From NCBI GenBank assembly GCA_003427395.1, contig BFEA01001073.1:206159-230510 (forward strand): a stretch of 24,352 nucleotides of DNA, in the 5' to 3' direction. Positions 8,971 through 19,043 of the stretch are shown here, in pieces; positions within the stretch are counted from its first letter, which is position 1; each line of letters begins with the position of its first letter. The notes below the pieces were generated by a model. That model searched no databases. It was given only the letters and a program-made list of their open reading frames with translations, and was not told where the DNA came from. A program made the position numbers and the translations under genes. This DNA comes from Chara braunii. Its lineage: Eukaryota; Streptophyta; Charophyceae; Charales; Characeae.

Positions 8971-9455
8971 AACAGGTAAATCTTCAACCTGCTGCTATCC
9001 TCATGCTACTTTCATCGATCAGATGCGCAGTGCAGCGTTCAACAACTTGAAGAAAGTCTTCAACCTGCTGTTGTCCCCTTGCTTCTTTCACCGGTTGGAT
9101 AAGCAACGCACCATACAATAGGTAAGTCTCCACCCGGTTGCTCCTCATGCCACATCCTCTGATCTGATTAGCAATGCACCATACAACAGGAAAGTCTCCA
9201 ACCTGTTGTTGTCCCCTTGCTTCTTTCACTGGTTGGATGAGCAACGCACCATACAACATGTAAGTCTCTACCCCGTTGCTCCTCATGACACTTCCGTCAA
9301 TTTGATGAGCAATGCATCGTACAACAGGTAAGTCTCCAACTCGTGTCTGGCCTCATGCTACTCTCTCCCAATCGGATGTGCAACACATTGCCCAACAGGT
9401 AAGTCTCCAACCCGTGGCGATCTCACGCTACTCCCATCGGTCGGCTGAGCAAAAT
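8971..9455 (+). repeat. Array of about seven 69-bp units, most with a splice-donor-like core
   Basis: Units are marked by ACAGGTAAGTCTCCAAC-like blocks at about 8971, 9048, 9119, 9186, 9257, 9324 and 9395, each followed by GTTGYTCCTCATGCTACT and GATGAGCAACGCACCATAC. Alternate units are more alike, giving a period of about 138 bp. Four or five blocks read GGTAART at the core (for example 9121, 9327 and 9398), the consensus 5' splice site. The array runs straight into the truncated end of LINE 1. Confidence 0.8.
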
Positions 9456-9464
9456 CGAATGAAT

Positions 9465-10031
9465 CTTTCCGCTAGATTGAGGGAAATTACATTACCACAC
9501 CAAATCCTTTGTGCATGTTGTTCACCCGTTGGACAACGAGGACTGACCAACTCTAGAATTGACCTTGTACTAGTGTCCAAGGACCTTGCAGGCCTCATCA
9601 TAGCTGCCGATATTGCACCCATCAGTCCATGCAAGTCCTTTGACCATAGGATGGTCACCCTGGGCTTGTCGTTCCACAGTCATATCCAGAGGGGCCCAGG
9701 GTTTTACAAGTTCAATACCTCCCTTCTCCCTCTGCCCAAATTTAAAGGTATAATTGAATCGTTCTGGCAATATTGGCAATCCAATAAATCGGTCACAGGG
9801 GAAAAAGTGTCCTGGTTCAATGAGGGCATTGCACAAGTCAGAGAACGAACCAAAAAATTCTCCATCCAACACGCCAGAGACCGCAAGGCTGTCTTGGACA
9901 GACTCATGCGCGAACTCGAGGAATGGGACGATCAACTCATAGGGGCCCCAACTCACCAGCCTACCTATGAAGAGCTGCAAAAGGCAAGGGACCACCTCCA
10001 AACCTATATTGATCACCAAACACAAGCCTAG
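9465..10031 (+). pseudogene. LINE 1 ORF2, C-terminal endonuclease and linker
   Basis: The open frame contains SRIDLVLVSKD (9550-9582) and DHRMVTL (about 9642), which match the SRID and SDH catalytic-end motifs of apurinic-like LINE endonucleases; the SDH serine is replaced by phenylalanine here. It continues with FYKFNTSLL, also present in LINE 2 as FYKLNTSLL, and a charged alpha-helical linker up to a stop at 10029. The N-terminal three quarters of the endonuclease, including the Asn and Glu metal-binding motifs, is absent. The frame also stays open leftward into the 69-bp array (from 9312), but that extension is repeat sequence. Confidence 0.85.
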
Positions 10032-10058
10032 AGGATCCATGCAAAAATCAAGAAGGAC

Positions 10059-10348
10059 CACACATATGGAATAATGGCAAAAACCTTCTTTAATAAGGCG
10101 AGAGCACGATTGAGAGCAAACACAGTCCCCAGACTACAACACCCATTTAATGTGAATGCCCCGACTGCAACCAACTCCTATGCGATTGTGGACTACGTCT
10201 CAACACACAAATGGGATAATGACAAAAACCTTCTTTAATAAGGCGAGAGCACGATCGAGAGCAAACACGGTCCCCAGACTACAACACCCTTTTGACGTGA
10301 ATGCCCCGTCTGCAACCAACTCCTATGCGATTGTGGACTACGCCTCAA
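10059..10348 (+). repeat. 145-bp tandem duplication inside LINE 1
   Basis: 10059-10203 and 10204-10348 are near-identical, both containing AAAACCTTCTTTAATAAGGC and TATGCGATTGTGGACTACG. The period of 145 is not divisible by three, so the duplication shifts the ORF2 frame in the linker between endonuclease and reverse transcriptase. Confidence 0.92.
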
Positions 10349-11280
10349 AATACTACCAGAAGTTGTTTACCTCAGAGACTCCCCTTAAACCCCCGGTCGA
10401 AGTTCTTCATGCAAGAGACCAACTCCTGCAAGCACTCCAGACACGCCTCACCCCCCCCCCCAGAGCTGAACTGGACCGTCCAATCACGTTGGAGGAAATA
10501 AAGGAGGCTGAGTGAAAACCTAATGGAGTACATAGGAGTGGTGCAAAGGGAGGGATCTCTGGGAGGTATGATGGGACAAGGAGTAACCACTCTCCTGTAC
10601 AAAAAAGGAGATAAGGAAAACATATGAAACTATAGGCCCGTCACTCTCCTTCCAGTACCCTATAAAATTATAGCAAAGACACTCACTAAAAGACTGTTGC
10701 CACTGATGAACTTGCTCATCCACCCTGACCACGGGTTTCATGCCCAATCGCAATATTCAGGACAATGTCCTGGTAGTCAACGAGACCATCAAATATGCCA
10801 GACAGCACAAACTCCAAGTTGCTGTCCTTTTCATTGATTTTGAAAAGGCTTATGATCATGTTGACTGAAACTTCCTTGATATGTGCATCATTAAGATGAA
10901 CTTTGGTTCCGTGTTCAGTAAGTGGATACAACTCTTTCATAGATCGGCCGCGACCAACATTATGTTGAATGGTCACCTTGCTGCCCCTATCCCCCTTCGG
11001 AGATAGGTGCGCCAAGGGGACCCCATAGCACCCCTGTTGTTTGTTATCGTAATAGAGACTCTCGCATCGCTTATTAAAGCTCACCCATAGATAAACAGAG
11101 TCCCCATTCCAGATCTGCCAGAGCATTTTATCCCGGTGACATCACTGTTCGCAGATGATCTCACCGTGCTCATCAAGGCTGATGACCAAAGTGTTCATGC
11201 TCTGACACAAGTCATCCACCTATTCTCGCTGACAGCGAACATGAAGGTTAACTGAGGCGCCAAAACGGAGGGGTGGTGGA
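10349..11280 (+). pseudogene. LINE 1 ORF2, reverse transcriptase domain
   Basis: Pieces in several frames read as YKKGDKENI then NYRPVTLLPVPYKIIAKTLT (about 10600-10690), NIQDNVLVVNETIKYARQHK, AVLFIDFEKAYDHVD (block A), VRQGDPIAPLLFVIVIETL (block B, about 11010), SLFADDLTVLI (catalytic FADD at 11148-11159) and the block before GWWMHP. Disruptions include TGA at 10866 after DHVD, TGA at 11253 in KVN-stop-GAKTEGWW where LINE 2 has tryptophan, and a TAG before VRQG. Sequence between EIKEAE (about 10512) and GGMMGQG (about 10560) lacks the usual PDGLPKEFW region seen in LINE 2, so about 60-90 residues were deleted. It is inactive. Confidence 0.9.
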
Positions 11281-13360
11281 TGCACCCTCAAGATGTAGGG
11301 CCACCGCCGCAACCACTGATTTCATGGGCGCAAAGGGATACAACAATTACAATCTTGGGTGTCAAATTGATAGCACTCGGCCCCCCTCCTGACCATGGAG
11401 ATACCTTGGTGAACCTTGCAGTGGATAAACTAGGTAAGTGGGCCGGCCTGCACACCTCACTAATGGGACGTGCACTGGTCATCAATAATGTTGTCCTTGC
11501 TGCAATCTGGTACAAACTCGTAGTGTGGCCCCTTAATCAAAAACAATATGCAAGACTCAAAAAAACCCTCACCACCCATCTGTGGAAAAACAACGCAGAA
11601 TCCCGAAGCTGCATGAACCGGGTTTAATGGGATATACTGACACAACCAAGGATGAAGGGTGGACTAGGCATACTAGATCCGGAAAGGGAGAGTGAGGCCC
11701 TCATCTTCAAAGTACTGATCAAGCTTCTTACGGGTAATGACATACCTTGGGCGCCTTTGGCTTGCTTGCATATCAAAAACCTGGCACCTGAAATAGAAGT
11801 CATGAGCGGGATACACCCATTCCAATGGCTGACAAATGCGCATTGGACCGTCCCGTCCCCCCCCCGACAAACTCAAGGGGACACACCGATGCAGGCTACC
11901 AAGCAAGACATTGTAAGGGACCCCTTGTGGCCGAACATGATCAAACTTTGGAAACGTATGAGACCGAGATAAAAACACCCTCCCGATAGATGGCACGATA
12001 TATGGAGGCAACCCTTATTTGGTAACCCCCATATTGTGGATGAAACAGGTGTTCCCTTCTCGCTGACGTCAAATTCTCCCTGGCTCTCTTGGGTCAAAAA
12101 AGGCATATATACAATAGGAAGCCTCTGGGATCTTCGTACAGGGAACTGGATATCCGCAGCCCGACTCCAAAAACGCTTAAAGTATGTCAAAAAGGTGGAC
12201 GACAAACTGCACATCCTACAAGAGACCGTGCCGCTGGCGTGGCAACCAACACTCAAGAAAGGGTCAACCATTTAACAGGGAGGTTGGGTGATCAAGCACT
12301 CGGATTTGCCTCTCCCCCGCGCTATCTATAGAGTGCACAAACATAACCCTTGGACCTGCGCTCTGGAAGCTCATAAACCCCAGCGCCTGGAGGCAAGGAT
12401 GTCCACGCTCACACGCAATGAGGATCTTGACTGCGACCACGGTTGGACTGATCTGATGCTTGTACGAGTAGTGGGGGATCCAAAAGACGGTCTCTTTGTA
12501 TATGAACCTTCCACACCGATTGCGACTCTGCCTTTTGACCCGGAGGAGTGGGAATGGCCTGGGGTAAAACTTATGCATGTTTGAGACTATTCTGTAAAGG
12601 GGGGTTACAAAACTACAAACCCAAACGTACCCACCACCCAAATCATAGTTGACCGATGGGCCCGGGACTCACCTATGGATTCGACTCTGTTGCACAACCT
12701 GTCATGGTCCACATATGCTAAGCTCATGCCCACAAACCTTCGGTCACTGCAGTGGCAAATCCTACACCGGTGTCTTCCTACACCGGACTGGTTGGTATCA
12801 AGAACAGATTTGGAACAGAAAAGCCAATTGTCCCCCATTTGTTCTTACTGCCGGAGAACGGCCTTGCCTTCCAGAGCAACGCTGGAACACTGTCTCCTAG
12901 CGTTCCCGATGGTCGCCCAACTGTGGCATTGGTGGGATGCAGCCTTTCACTCGCTGACGTCTTTCCACATTCCATGGGACCTGGTCCTCCTATTGTTAGG
13001 TAAGAATCAACATTTGCTAGCCTGCTAGTCTCCCTTTGCAGTCAATATGTTCTCATACACACGACTGCACATTCTAATGCTAGCCTGGCGTGCAAGGTGC
13101 TCCTTTGAAAGGAAAGACCACCAGTTCAGACTGCAGCAAGCCCAACAGGCAATAGAGGAGGTGATCAGGTCCCACACCTGGGAAGCGTGAAAAAACATGA
13201 TAAACGAATATCTCAAGCAAAACGAGACCCAGGCCAAACAGACCATCCATGACTCCTACATTCAGATTTGGCAGGACCCCCATAAGAAGTTCAGTGAGTT
13301 GGATGTGAAACTGGACATCTTATGGAGACTGTGGATAACTCAGAGGGCACATGGCAAGGG
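11281..13360 (+). pseudogene. LINE 1 ORF2, post-RT region with zf-RVT
   Basis: Segments match LINE 2 in order: LVINNVVLAAIWYKLVVWPL (11476-11535), LTTHLWKNN, MKGGLGILDPE (about 11651), RQPLFGN (12007), ETVPLAWQPTLKKG (about 12226) and IATLPFDPEEWEWPG. The zinc-binding reverse transcriptase segment follows at about 12685-12905: SLQWQILHRCLPTPDWL, then C-x2-C (CSYC), then LEHCLLAFP giving the His-Cys pair. The tail reaches LDILWRLWITQRAHGKGNL near 13360. Stops at 11625 and 11970 and several frame changes break the frame. Confidence 0.85.
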
Positions 13361-14027
13361 AAACCTCTTACTGACTTCCAGGTCCCATAGCTTCCAACTA
13401 ACTTTGTTCTGCTTTCATCTCGATCCCCCAGCCCCAAGCCTGCCCCATAGAACCCCACTCCCGACTCGTCGACAGGTTGTCAAAGTATCTGCACTGAACA
13501 ACGACAGGCTAAGGGAGACAGTATCGAAAGTGGGGGCAACACCAGGTTCGTGGACTGTGGACTTTGCTCTACGTCAGCCAGTGATGCCAACGGAAGGCAA
13601 CTATGGACATCATAAAGGCTACAATTCAATGGCCCGCCCCAATGCCACGACAACATACTCAATAAGACCAGGGGGATCTGTATTCTGTGCTCTGGGACAA
13701 TAAGGATTTTGGAGTTGGTCTAATATTGCCACTAAGAGACAGACAAGAATTGCCCAAAAGGCAGCATAGACATATCACCAGGATCGACTCAATACTCTTT
13801 GCTCCACTACATAGTCCGATGGTAGGAGGCTTTGGGGTTGGGCCATCACTCAATTCTGCCCCTGTATGAATGTTTGAGCATCAAAAGCAGTCACATCAAT
13901 TCAGATGTTCTGTACGGGACGGCATGGACACTGAAAGATTAATGACAATAAACTTTGTCTAACATTGTTGAAATAGGTGCGTTCCTAAGGGTGGGGGATG
14001 GGGAACGGGAGATAAACTGTTATGTAG
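13361..14027 (+). other. LINE 1 3' untranslated region
   Basis: No coding motif is seen after the ORF2 end. The stretch includes a consensus polyadenylation signal and ends where LINE 2's oligo-T begins. The last bases (about 13976-14027) may be host DNA or the original LINE 1 flank. Confidence 0.55.
13947..13952 (+). terminator. AATAAA polyadenylation signal of LINE 1
   Basis: AATAAA is followed within 25 bp by TTTGTCTAACATTGTTG, a T/G-rich stretch suitable for 3' end formation. Its place just after ORF2 in the sense orientation supports this reading. Confidence 0.55.
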
Positions 14028-14054
14028 TTTTTTTTTTTTTTTTTTTTTTTTTTT
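14028..14054 (-). repeat. Poly(A) tail of LINE 2 (T27 on plus strand)
   Basis: Twenty-seven T at 14028-14054 form a 27-A tail on the minus strand, directly after LINE 2's 3' untranslated region. This fixes LINE 2's 3' boundary. It also puts LINE 2's tail directly against the end of LINE 1. Confidence 0.85.
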
Positions 14055-14411
14055 GAAAAAAGAGGGCCCAGTGCCCAAGGCTGATATTCAAAAAGTATCA
14101 TCGAGGTCGGGGACCTCACAATCTACCCGGATGAGACAATGTCTGGGAGCCTTACCAAGTTTCGCTTTTTACGAGACCCAAAGGGACCCGGAAACTACAA
14201 AAAAATGTGAAAGTGTGACAAAGATGAAAGGAAAAAATCGTTGTTTAACTGCTGGTACACCACAGAAAAATGTGAAGACACAAAGAGAAAGATATCTGTC
14301 TCTTCAACTTTGAAAAACCGCCAGATTTAGCCTGACATACCAAGCAGCAACATAAAAAAACATCACTTTCTTACTGCTTAAAATTACCACCCCTTACCAC
14401 CCTCAAATTGA
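14055..14411 (-). other. LINE 2 3' untranslated region
   Basis: No ORF2 motif remains between the stop at 14412 and the poly(A) tail. It has no visible similarity to the LINE 1 3' region, so the two copies may belong to different subfamilies or have recombined. No AATAAA was seen. Confidence 0.55.
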
Positions 14412-15796
14412 TTACGGTATCTCCACCAGTGCTAGATGTGATGGGGGAAACGGATCTGCAAATTCCGTGGGGTCCCTGAGAGAGGCTCCTGGTCTCAATG
14501 AAAACCAGTTCTTGAAGCAGAGCTGGAAGTCCCTTTTAAAGGGAACTTCCATCCCTTTTTCCCCTGGCCGCGTCACTTCTCCCACACTCCTCTTTCCTGC
14601 ACCCCCCAGCCAGTCTAAGACAAATTTCTGAATTAAAAGTTGAATATCATTCTTTCTTTGTGATTTATATAATTTAGAGTTCAACACTTCCCAATGAGCT
14701 CTGATTTCAGTTTGTATAAATTGAACAATATATTCAGAAATTTCAGATCCTTCGAATATTACATTTTCCCTTTCCAGTATACATCTTTTGTACCATAGGA
14801 CCCATACCACTGCATTCCTACCAATCTAAAAAAAGTTAAATTGAAAAGTCGTTAGTGTGATATTTTGTGGAACCCAATGTCCTACAAGAATGACTTTCCT
14901 GTTCCAGGGCCACTCCAACCCAGTAAGTTCCCTCCAAACATAGTCTCATCTTCTCCATAATAGAACCGAACCAGGGCATTACATAAAGATGTGTTCAATA
15001 GTTTCCCTATATTTCTTGCTAGGAAAATTTGAAACACATGATTTGCACCAAGGTAGGGCTAAACCCTTTTGTTCCAATGAAGAGTGGTCAATGATCCAGT
15101 CATTAGTAGGCAGACAACGATGAGCAATCTGCTACTGCAGCGATGAAAATTTAGCTGGGCGTTGTCTGATTTTTTTAAAATTTTTTATATTTTTAATTTT
15201 GTTCATATCCAGATTTAAATGCCTGGCCCATCTTTCCCAGAGGATTGCAGAAATATTCACTCTTGGTCTCATTAAACGATAGACCGTTTTACCGATAGGG
15301 ATTGTAATGTTATGTGCTGTCCTTTCTTGGTGGTTTGCCAAACCCATTCTTCGGGGTCAATTGGAAGCTCCGGGATTGGTATTTCTGGATAAAAAACCCT
15401 CCATCCTTTGATTGAGGAGATGAAGATGACCCTGATTCGATACATATGTGATAGTGGAAACAGACAAACTGGATCTGATGGAGAGTGGATCAAGAAAAAG
15501 TCTCTATTTGTTTTGCAAGTGCTCACTAAAGCTCCCTGCTGGGTCATATGGACCACCTGTCCTAATGCCTTATGTCCATTAGTCTGGACCCCTACCACCC
15601 AGTCTCCTTCCTTAATGCTGGGCCCTCTCTTGAGGGCTGCGACCCAAGCTAAGGGTATGGAGAATATGATCTGCTCCAGACTTGTATTAAGACGATGAGC
15701 ATATCGGAGGTGTTGCCTCAATTGTTCCCCTGATTTCCAATCTTTTATCCTTGAATCCCATATGTCCTTGATACGTGTAACTCCTTTTTTTACCCA
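14412..15796 (-). pseudogene. LINE 2 ORF2, C-terminal region with zf-RVT
   Basis: Reading right to left, motifs include FSIPLAWVAALKRGPSIKEG (matching PLAWQPTLKKGS of LINE 1), ELPIDPEEWVWQ (matching TLPFDPEEWEW) and the zinc-binding segment SLQ-stop-QIAHRCLPTNDWI (15090-15140), CKSC, then IEHIFM-stop-CPG. The TAG at 15132-15134 stands where LINE 1 has TGG (Trp). TAA before CPG and TGA in WRR-stop-DYVW add to the damage. The final open part (14412-14810) encodes a helical C-terminal tail ending at 14412. Confidence 0.82.
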
Positions 15797-17615
15797 CTAA
15801 CTCCATGGTGGGGAAGAGCTGCTGAAAATACATCCATTTAGGTCTGTGATCCCTCTATTACCAAAAAGTGGTTGCCGGAGGATCTCCTCATATCTGGTCG
15901 GAAAACGTTTATCCGGTAATGGTAGGCGCCTCCATATTCTCAGCAGAGTTACCCATAGATTGTCTATGACCAAATCCCTCCTTGCTTCCTCCCTTTCTCC
16001 TTCTCTACTTCCCACTACCTTGGCCCTGGGGATAATCCAAAAACGATCTTCAATCCATGAGAGCGGGTGTATGTCCTCACTTGAGAGTGGGGCTAGTCTA
16101 CGAATTTGTTCGAATGTCATTACCTGCCACGGTTTATCATTAGATAAGATTAACTTTTTTATCCATTGTATAGCAAGGGCTTGGTACTGCAGATTGAGAT
16201 CAAGAATCCCTAGATCCCCCATAGATTTGGGTTGAATCAAATAACGCCAGACTACTCTAGGGATTACCTTATCCTGTTCATGATTCCCCCTCCATAGAAA
16301 CGGTGTGACCTGCTTTTGTAGGAGTTTAGTACGTGCATTACTTATGGACCATAGTGTCGATTTATACCAAATGGATGCCAGAATTACATTGTTGATGATA
16401 AATGCTCTTCCAAAAATAAAAGTATGTTTGTTCTTCCACTGGTTCATCTTGTCAATCGCCGGTTTTGACACTCATTCATCATGAGTCATGGGTTTCCCGA
16501 CTATCGTAAGGGAACCCCCAAGAATGCGAACTGGGGCTTCAAGTGGCAACCATCTCACTCTAGGGTGTCCCGGGGGCCTATTCCTAGCGAAATGAATCCA
16601 CCACCCTTGAGTTTTATTGCCCCAATTGACCACCATATCCGAGACTTGTGAAAATTTATCCATCAAGGCTTGAATTTCTACCATATTGTTATTTGTGGCG
16701 TCCACCATAACCGTAATGTCATCTGCAAACATGGACTAGACTCGAATAGCTTCCTCTGGGATACCAGAGATGCGCAGACACTTTAAATTATTGTTAGCCC
16801 TAAGGTGAGTTCCTAGTGCTTCCATAATAATAACAAAAAGGAATGGCGCCAGGGGGTTTCCTTGCCTCACCGACCGTTGTAGCTTGATCTTTGGAGAGAG
16901 AAGACCATTTACCTGAATTCTAGTCGTAGCATTAGTATGAAGAATACGAATCCATTTTTGGAAATTGGGACCAAAATTCATTTTACTAGACAGACCTCCA
17001 AAAAACATCAATCTACGTGGTCATAAGTTTTTTCAAAATCAATAAAAATGAAGGCTGCATTTTTTTTTGGATTGTCTAGACAATTTAACCATCTCGCTAA
17101 TAAGCAAAATCTTGTCTTGAATATGCCTACCATTAATAAAACCCGTTTGCGAAGGGTGAATGATGTCAGCTATTACTGGAATCAAACGATTGGTTAACGC
17201 TTTATCTAACATTTTGTACACAACAGAAAGCAAAGTGATTGGTCTATAGTTCCTGATGTTTGTTTTATCTCATTTTTTTATGTAGGAGAGTCAGAATGCC
17301 CAGACACACGAATTCCTCCATCAGACCTGATTCTTGTATTGAATCATAGAACTCCATCAGATCTGATGTGAAAACTGGCCACATGGTTTCCCAAAATTCT
17401 TTAGGAAGTCCATCTACTCCTGAAGTTCTGTCCTCATCCATTTGTAGAAATGTTGTCCATATTCCATCCAGACTTAAGGACCGCTCAAGAATATCTTTAT
17501 GTTCTTGAGAAAGAGCCTGTGTCAACGGTTCTAGGAAATTGATTATTGCTATATTATTTTCCCTTCTCATTTTCGACTCCTTGGAGGAGGGAATTTTTTT
17601 TTTTGTAAAAATCAT
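15797..17615 (-). pseudogene. LINE 2 ORF2, reverse transcriptase and thumb region
   Basis: Motifs in order from 17615: SGVDGLPKEFWETMWP, LLHKK, NIRNYRPITLLSVVYKMLDK (about 17250), THPSQTG-like HPSQTGFINGRHIQDK, FIFIDFEKTYDHVD (block A), VRQGNPLAPFLFVIIMEAL (block B, about 16870), FADD at 16718-16729, VVNWGNKTQGWWIHF, FIINNVILASIWYKSTLWSI, VTPFLWRG and GDLGILDLN. Disruptions: frame change after LLHKKM near 17270, a one-base deletion in the tryptophan codon after DHVD at about 17009, TAG at 16736-16738 just before SMFADD, and a stop near 16472. RT catalytic aspartates are preserved but the protein cannot be made. Confidence 0.9.
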
Positions 17616-17731
17616 AAGCTATCTTAAGACTACCTGCAGACGAGGACGACAGACCAGGATCAGACCCCCCTGGTTCCAAAAATCCTTCAATAAAGGAATG
17701 TCGAGATCGTGATCGAGCTATTGCAAAAAAT

Positions 17732-17805
17732 GAAGCATCCATGTGACCCTCTGTCACAAACTTTGCTAGAAGCATCCATGTGACCCTCTGTGACAAACTT
17801 TGCTA
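17732..17805 (-). repeat. 37-bp tandem duplication that shifts the LINE 2 frame
   Basis: GAAGCATCCATGTGACCCTC at 17732 recurs at 17769; units are 37 bp with one substitution (CTGTCAC versus CTGTGAC). The frame upstream reads into copy one and continues in the correct downstream frame only from the other copy. This linker lies between endonuclease and reverse transcriptase. Confidence 0.92.
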
Positions 17806-18006
17806 GTTTGCCTCTGATTAAATATCCTTGCCAACGATGTTGTGCAAAGGATAGCAGTTGATTCTTAAGGTCTTGAATATCGACTGGGTAAGAAAAATTA
17901 TCAGGTTGATTAGTCAGTTCGTGATCAAGAATTTGTTCTTGAACATTCAATTCTTGTAAATATTTGTTTTTAGCTTAAAGTTTCGAAAATTCATTGCATT
18001 TTTTTG

Positions 18007-19000
18007 CTATGAATGCGAGACCTTTGTTAAACCATTCTTCATACGAATTATGTCTATTTCTGGTGGTGTGCCAAAATTCCCAAACATCTTTATGTATTGT
18101 TTAAACTGACCTTGTGTTAACAATGATGTATTTAATTTATAAAATCCCCTCCCCTGATCCGGTTTCTTCCTGAAGGCCAGAAGGGCTACACACATTTTGT
18201 GATCCGCCCCTGGCCATAGACTCTAGGGAAAGATAGCGGCCCATAGTAGAGCCCTATCTAAATCTTGTGACATAAGAATCAAATTTATTCTAGAGCAAGG
18301 TTGAAGTGGTGATCCGCTATTACGAATACATGTAAATAAACGCTCATGCGGAAAAATCCTTCGATACGTATCAAATAGGTGTTCCCCTTCACACAGTGAG
18401 TTTATTATTATTTCATCCACTTCTACATATGTTGGACAGGGGGAAGGTAATTTTCAGCGATCCAACCACCTATCTGGGGCCGCATTAAAATCACCGGCCA
18501 TGATAACAGGAATTCCGTCCGGGATTTGGGTTCTGATTTCGTGAAAAAAAATCACCATTTCCTGGACATCATTAGGGCCATATACATTAATCACACAAAT
18601 TACTTCCAATTCTATCATAATCATTGCTGAAACCCACCTGCCTTGATTTTTATCTGTTGTCCATTGTATGATTTCCGCCCTTGAGACTGGTGGGATCCAT
18701 ATGGTCACCCCTCCTGAACCGCTCCTTGGGGCCGGAGAATGAAATTTAGTATGCGGCCAAGCTAAGTTATGTGCTCTCGTATGTATATGAGACTCCGTGA
18801 GGTGAGTTTCTTGTATGCAAATTAGATCTGGCCACGTACGTCCCCCCACACCTTTCAATTATTATACCAGTGCTCTTTTTTTTTTCCCCATCTGCTATGG
18901 CTAGTCCATTCACATTCAGGGACCTAAGATTCAAATCTGCTATCTGCGTAGCTCTGTGCCAAGCTGGATTTTTCCCATAGAATGCTTGCAAAGCCTCCAT
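18007..19000 (-). pseudogene. LINE 2 ORF2 start and endonuclease domain
   Basis: The region from the ATG at about 19000 carries the endonuclease/exonuclease/phosphatase motifs used by LINEs to nick target DNA: LNVNGLA (Asn motif), DLICIQETHL (catalytic Glu), CVINVYGPND, IMAGDFNAAPD (Asp/Asn), SRINLILMSQD and GADHKM (His). A frameshift lies near 18860-18890 at an A-rich run. In-frame TGA at 18454-18456 and TAG at 18223-18225 interrupt the rest. The serine of the usual SDH motif is alanine here. Confidence 0.88.
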
Positions 19001-19043
19001 AGCTCCCTGATGTAGAATTGTTCACCCCACTTGTCCTTTAGAT

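Larger units (their letters stand above)
9456..14027 (+). mobile_element. LINE 1: 5'-truncated, decayed L1-like retrotransposon
   Basis: In order on the plus strand there are remnants of the C-terminal endonuclease, a reverse transcriptase with FADD, the post-RT region and a zinc-binding (zf-RVT) segment, followed by a 3' untranslated region with AATAAA. The 5' end is missing: homology to LINE 2 starts inside the endonuclease near 9465, as expected for incomplete target-primed reverse transcription. Many frameshifts and stops mean it cannot encode active protein. No poly(A) tail remains on its right side; LINE 2's tail begins at 14028. The exact left boundary is estimated. Confidence 0.85.

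Noticed and set aside
10860-17012. A stop codon shared by both LINEs just after DHVD, suggesting descent from a stop-carrying source
   Set aside because: In LINE 1 it is TGA in frame (10866). In LINE 2 the downstream frame shows a one-base deletion in the tryptophan codon instead, so the lesions differ.
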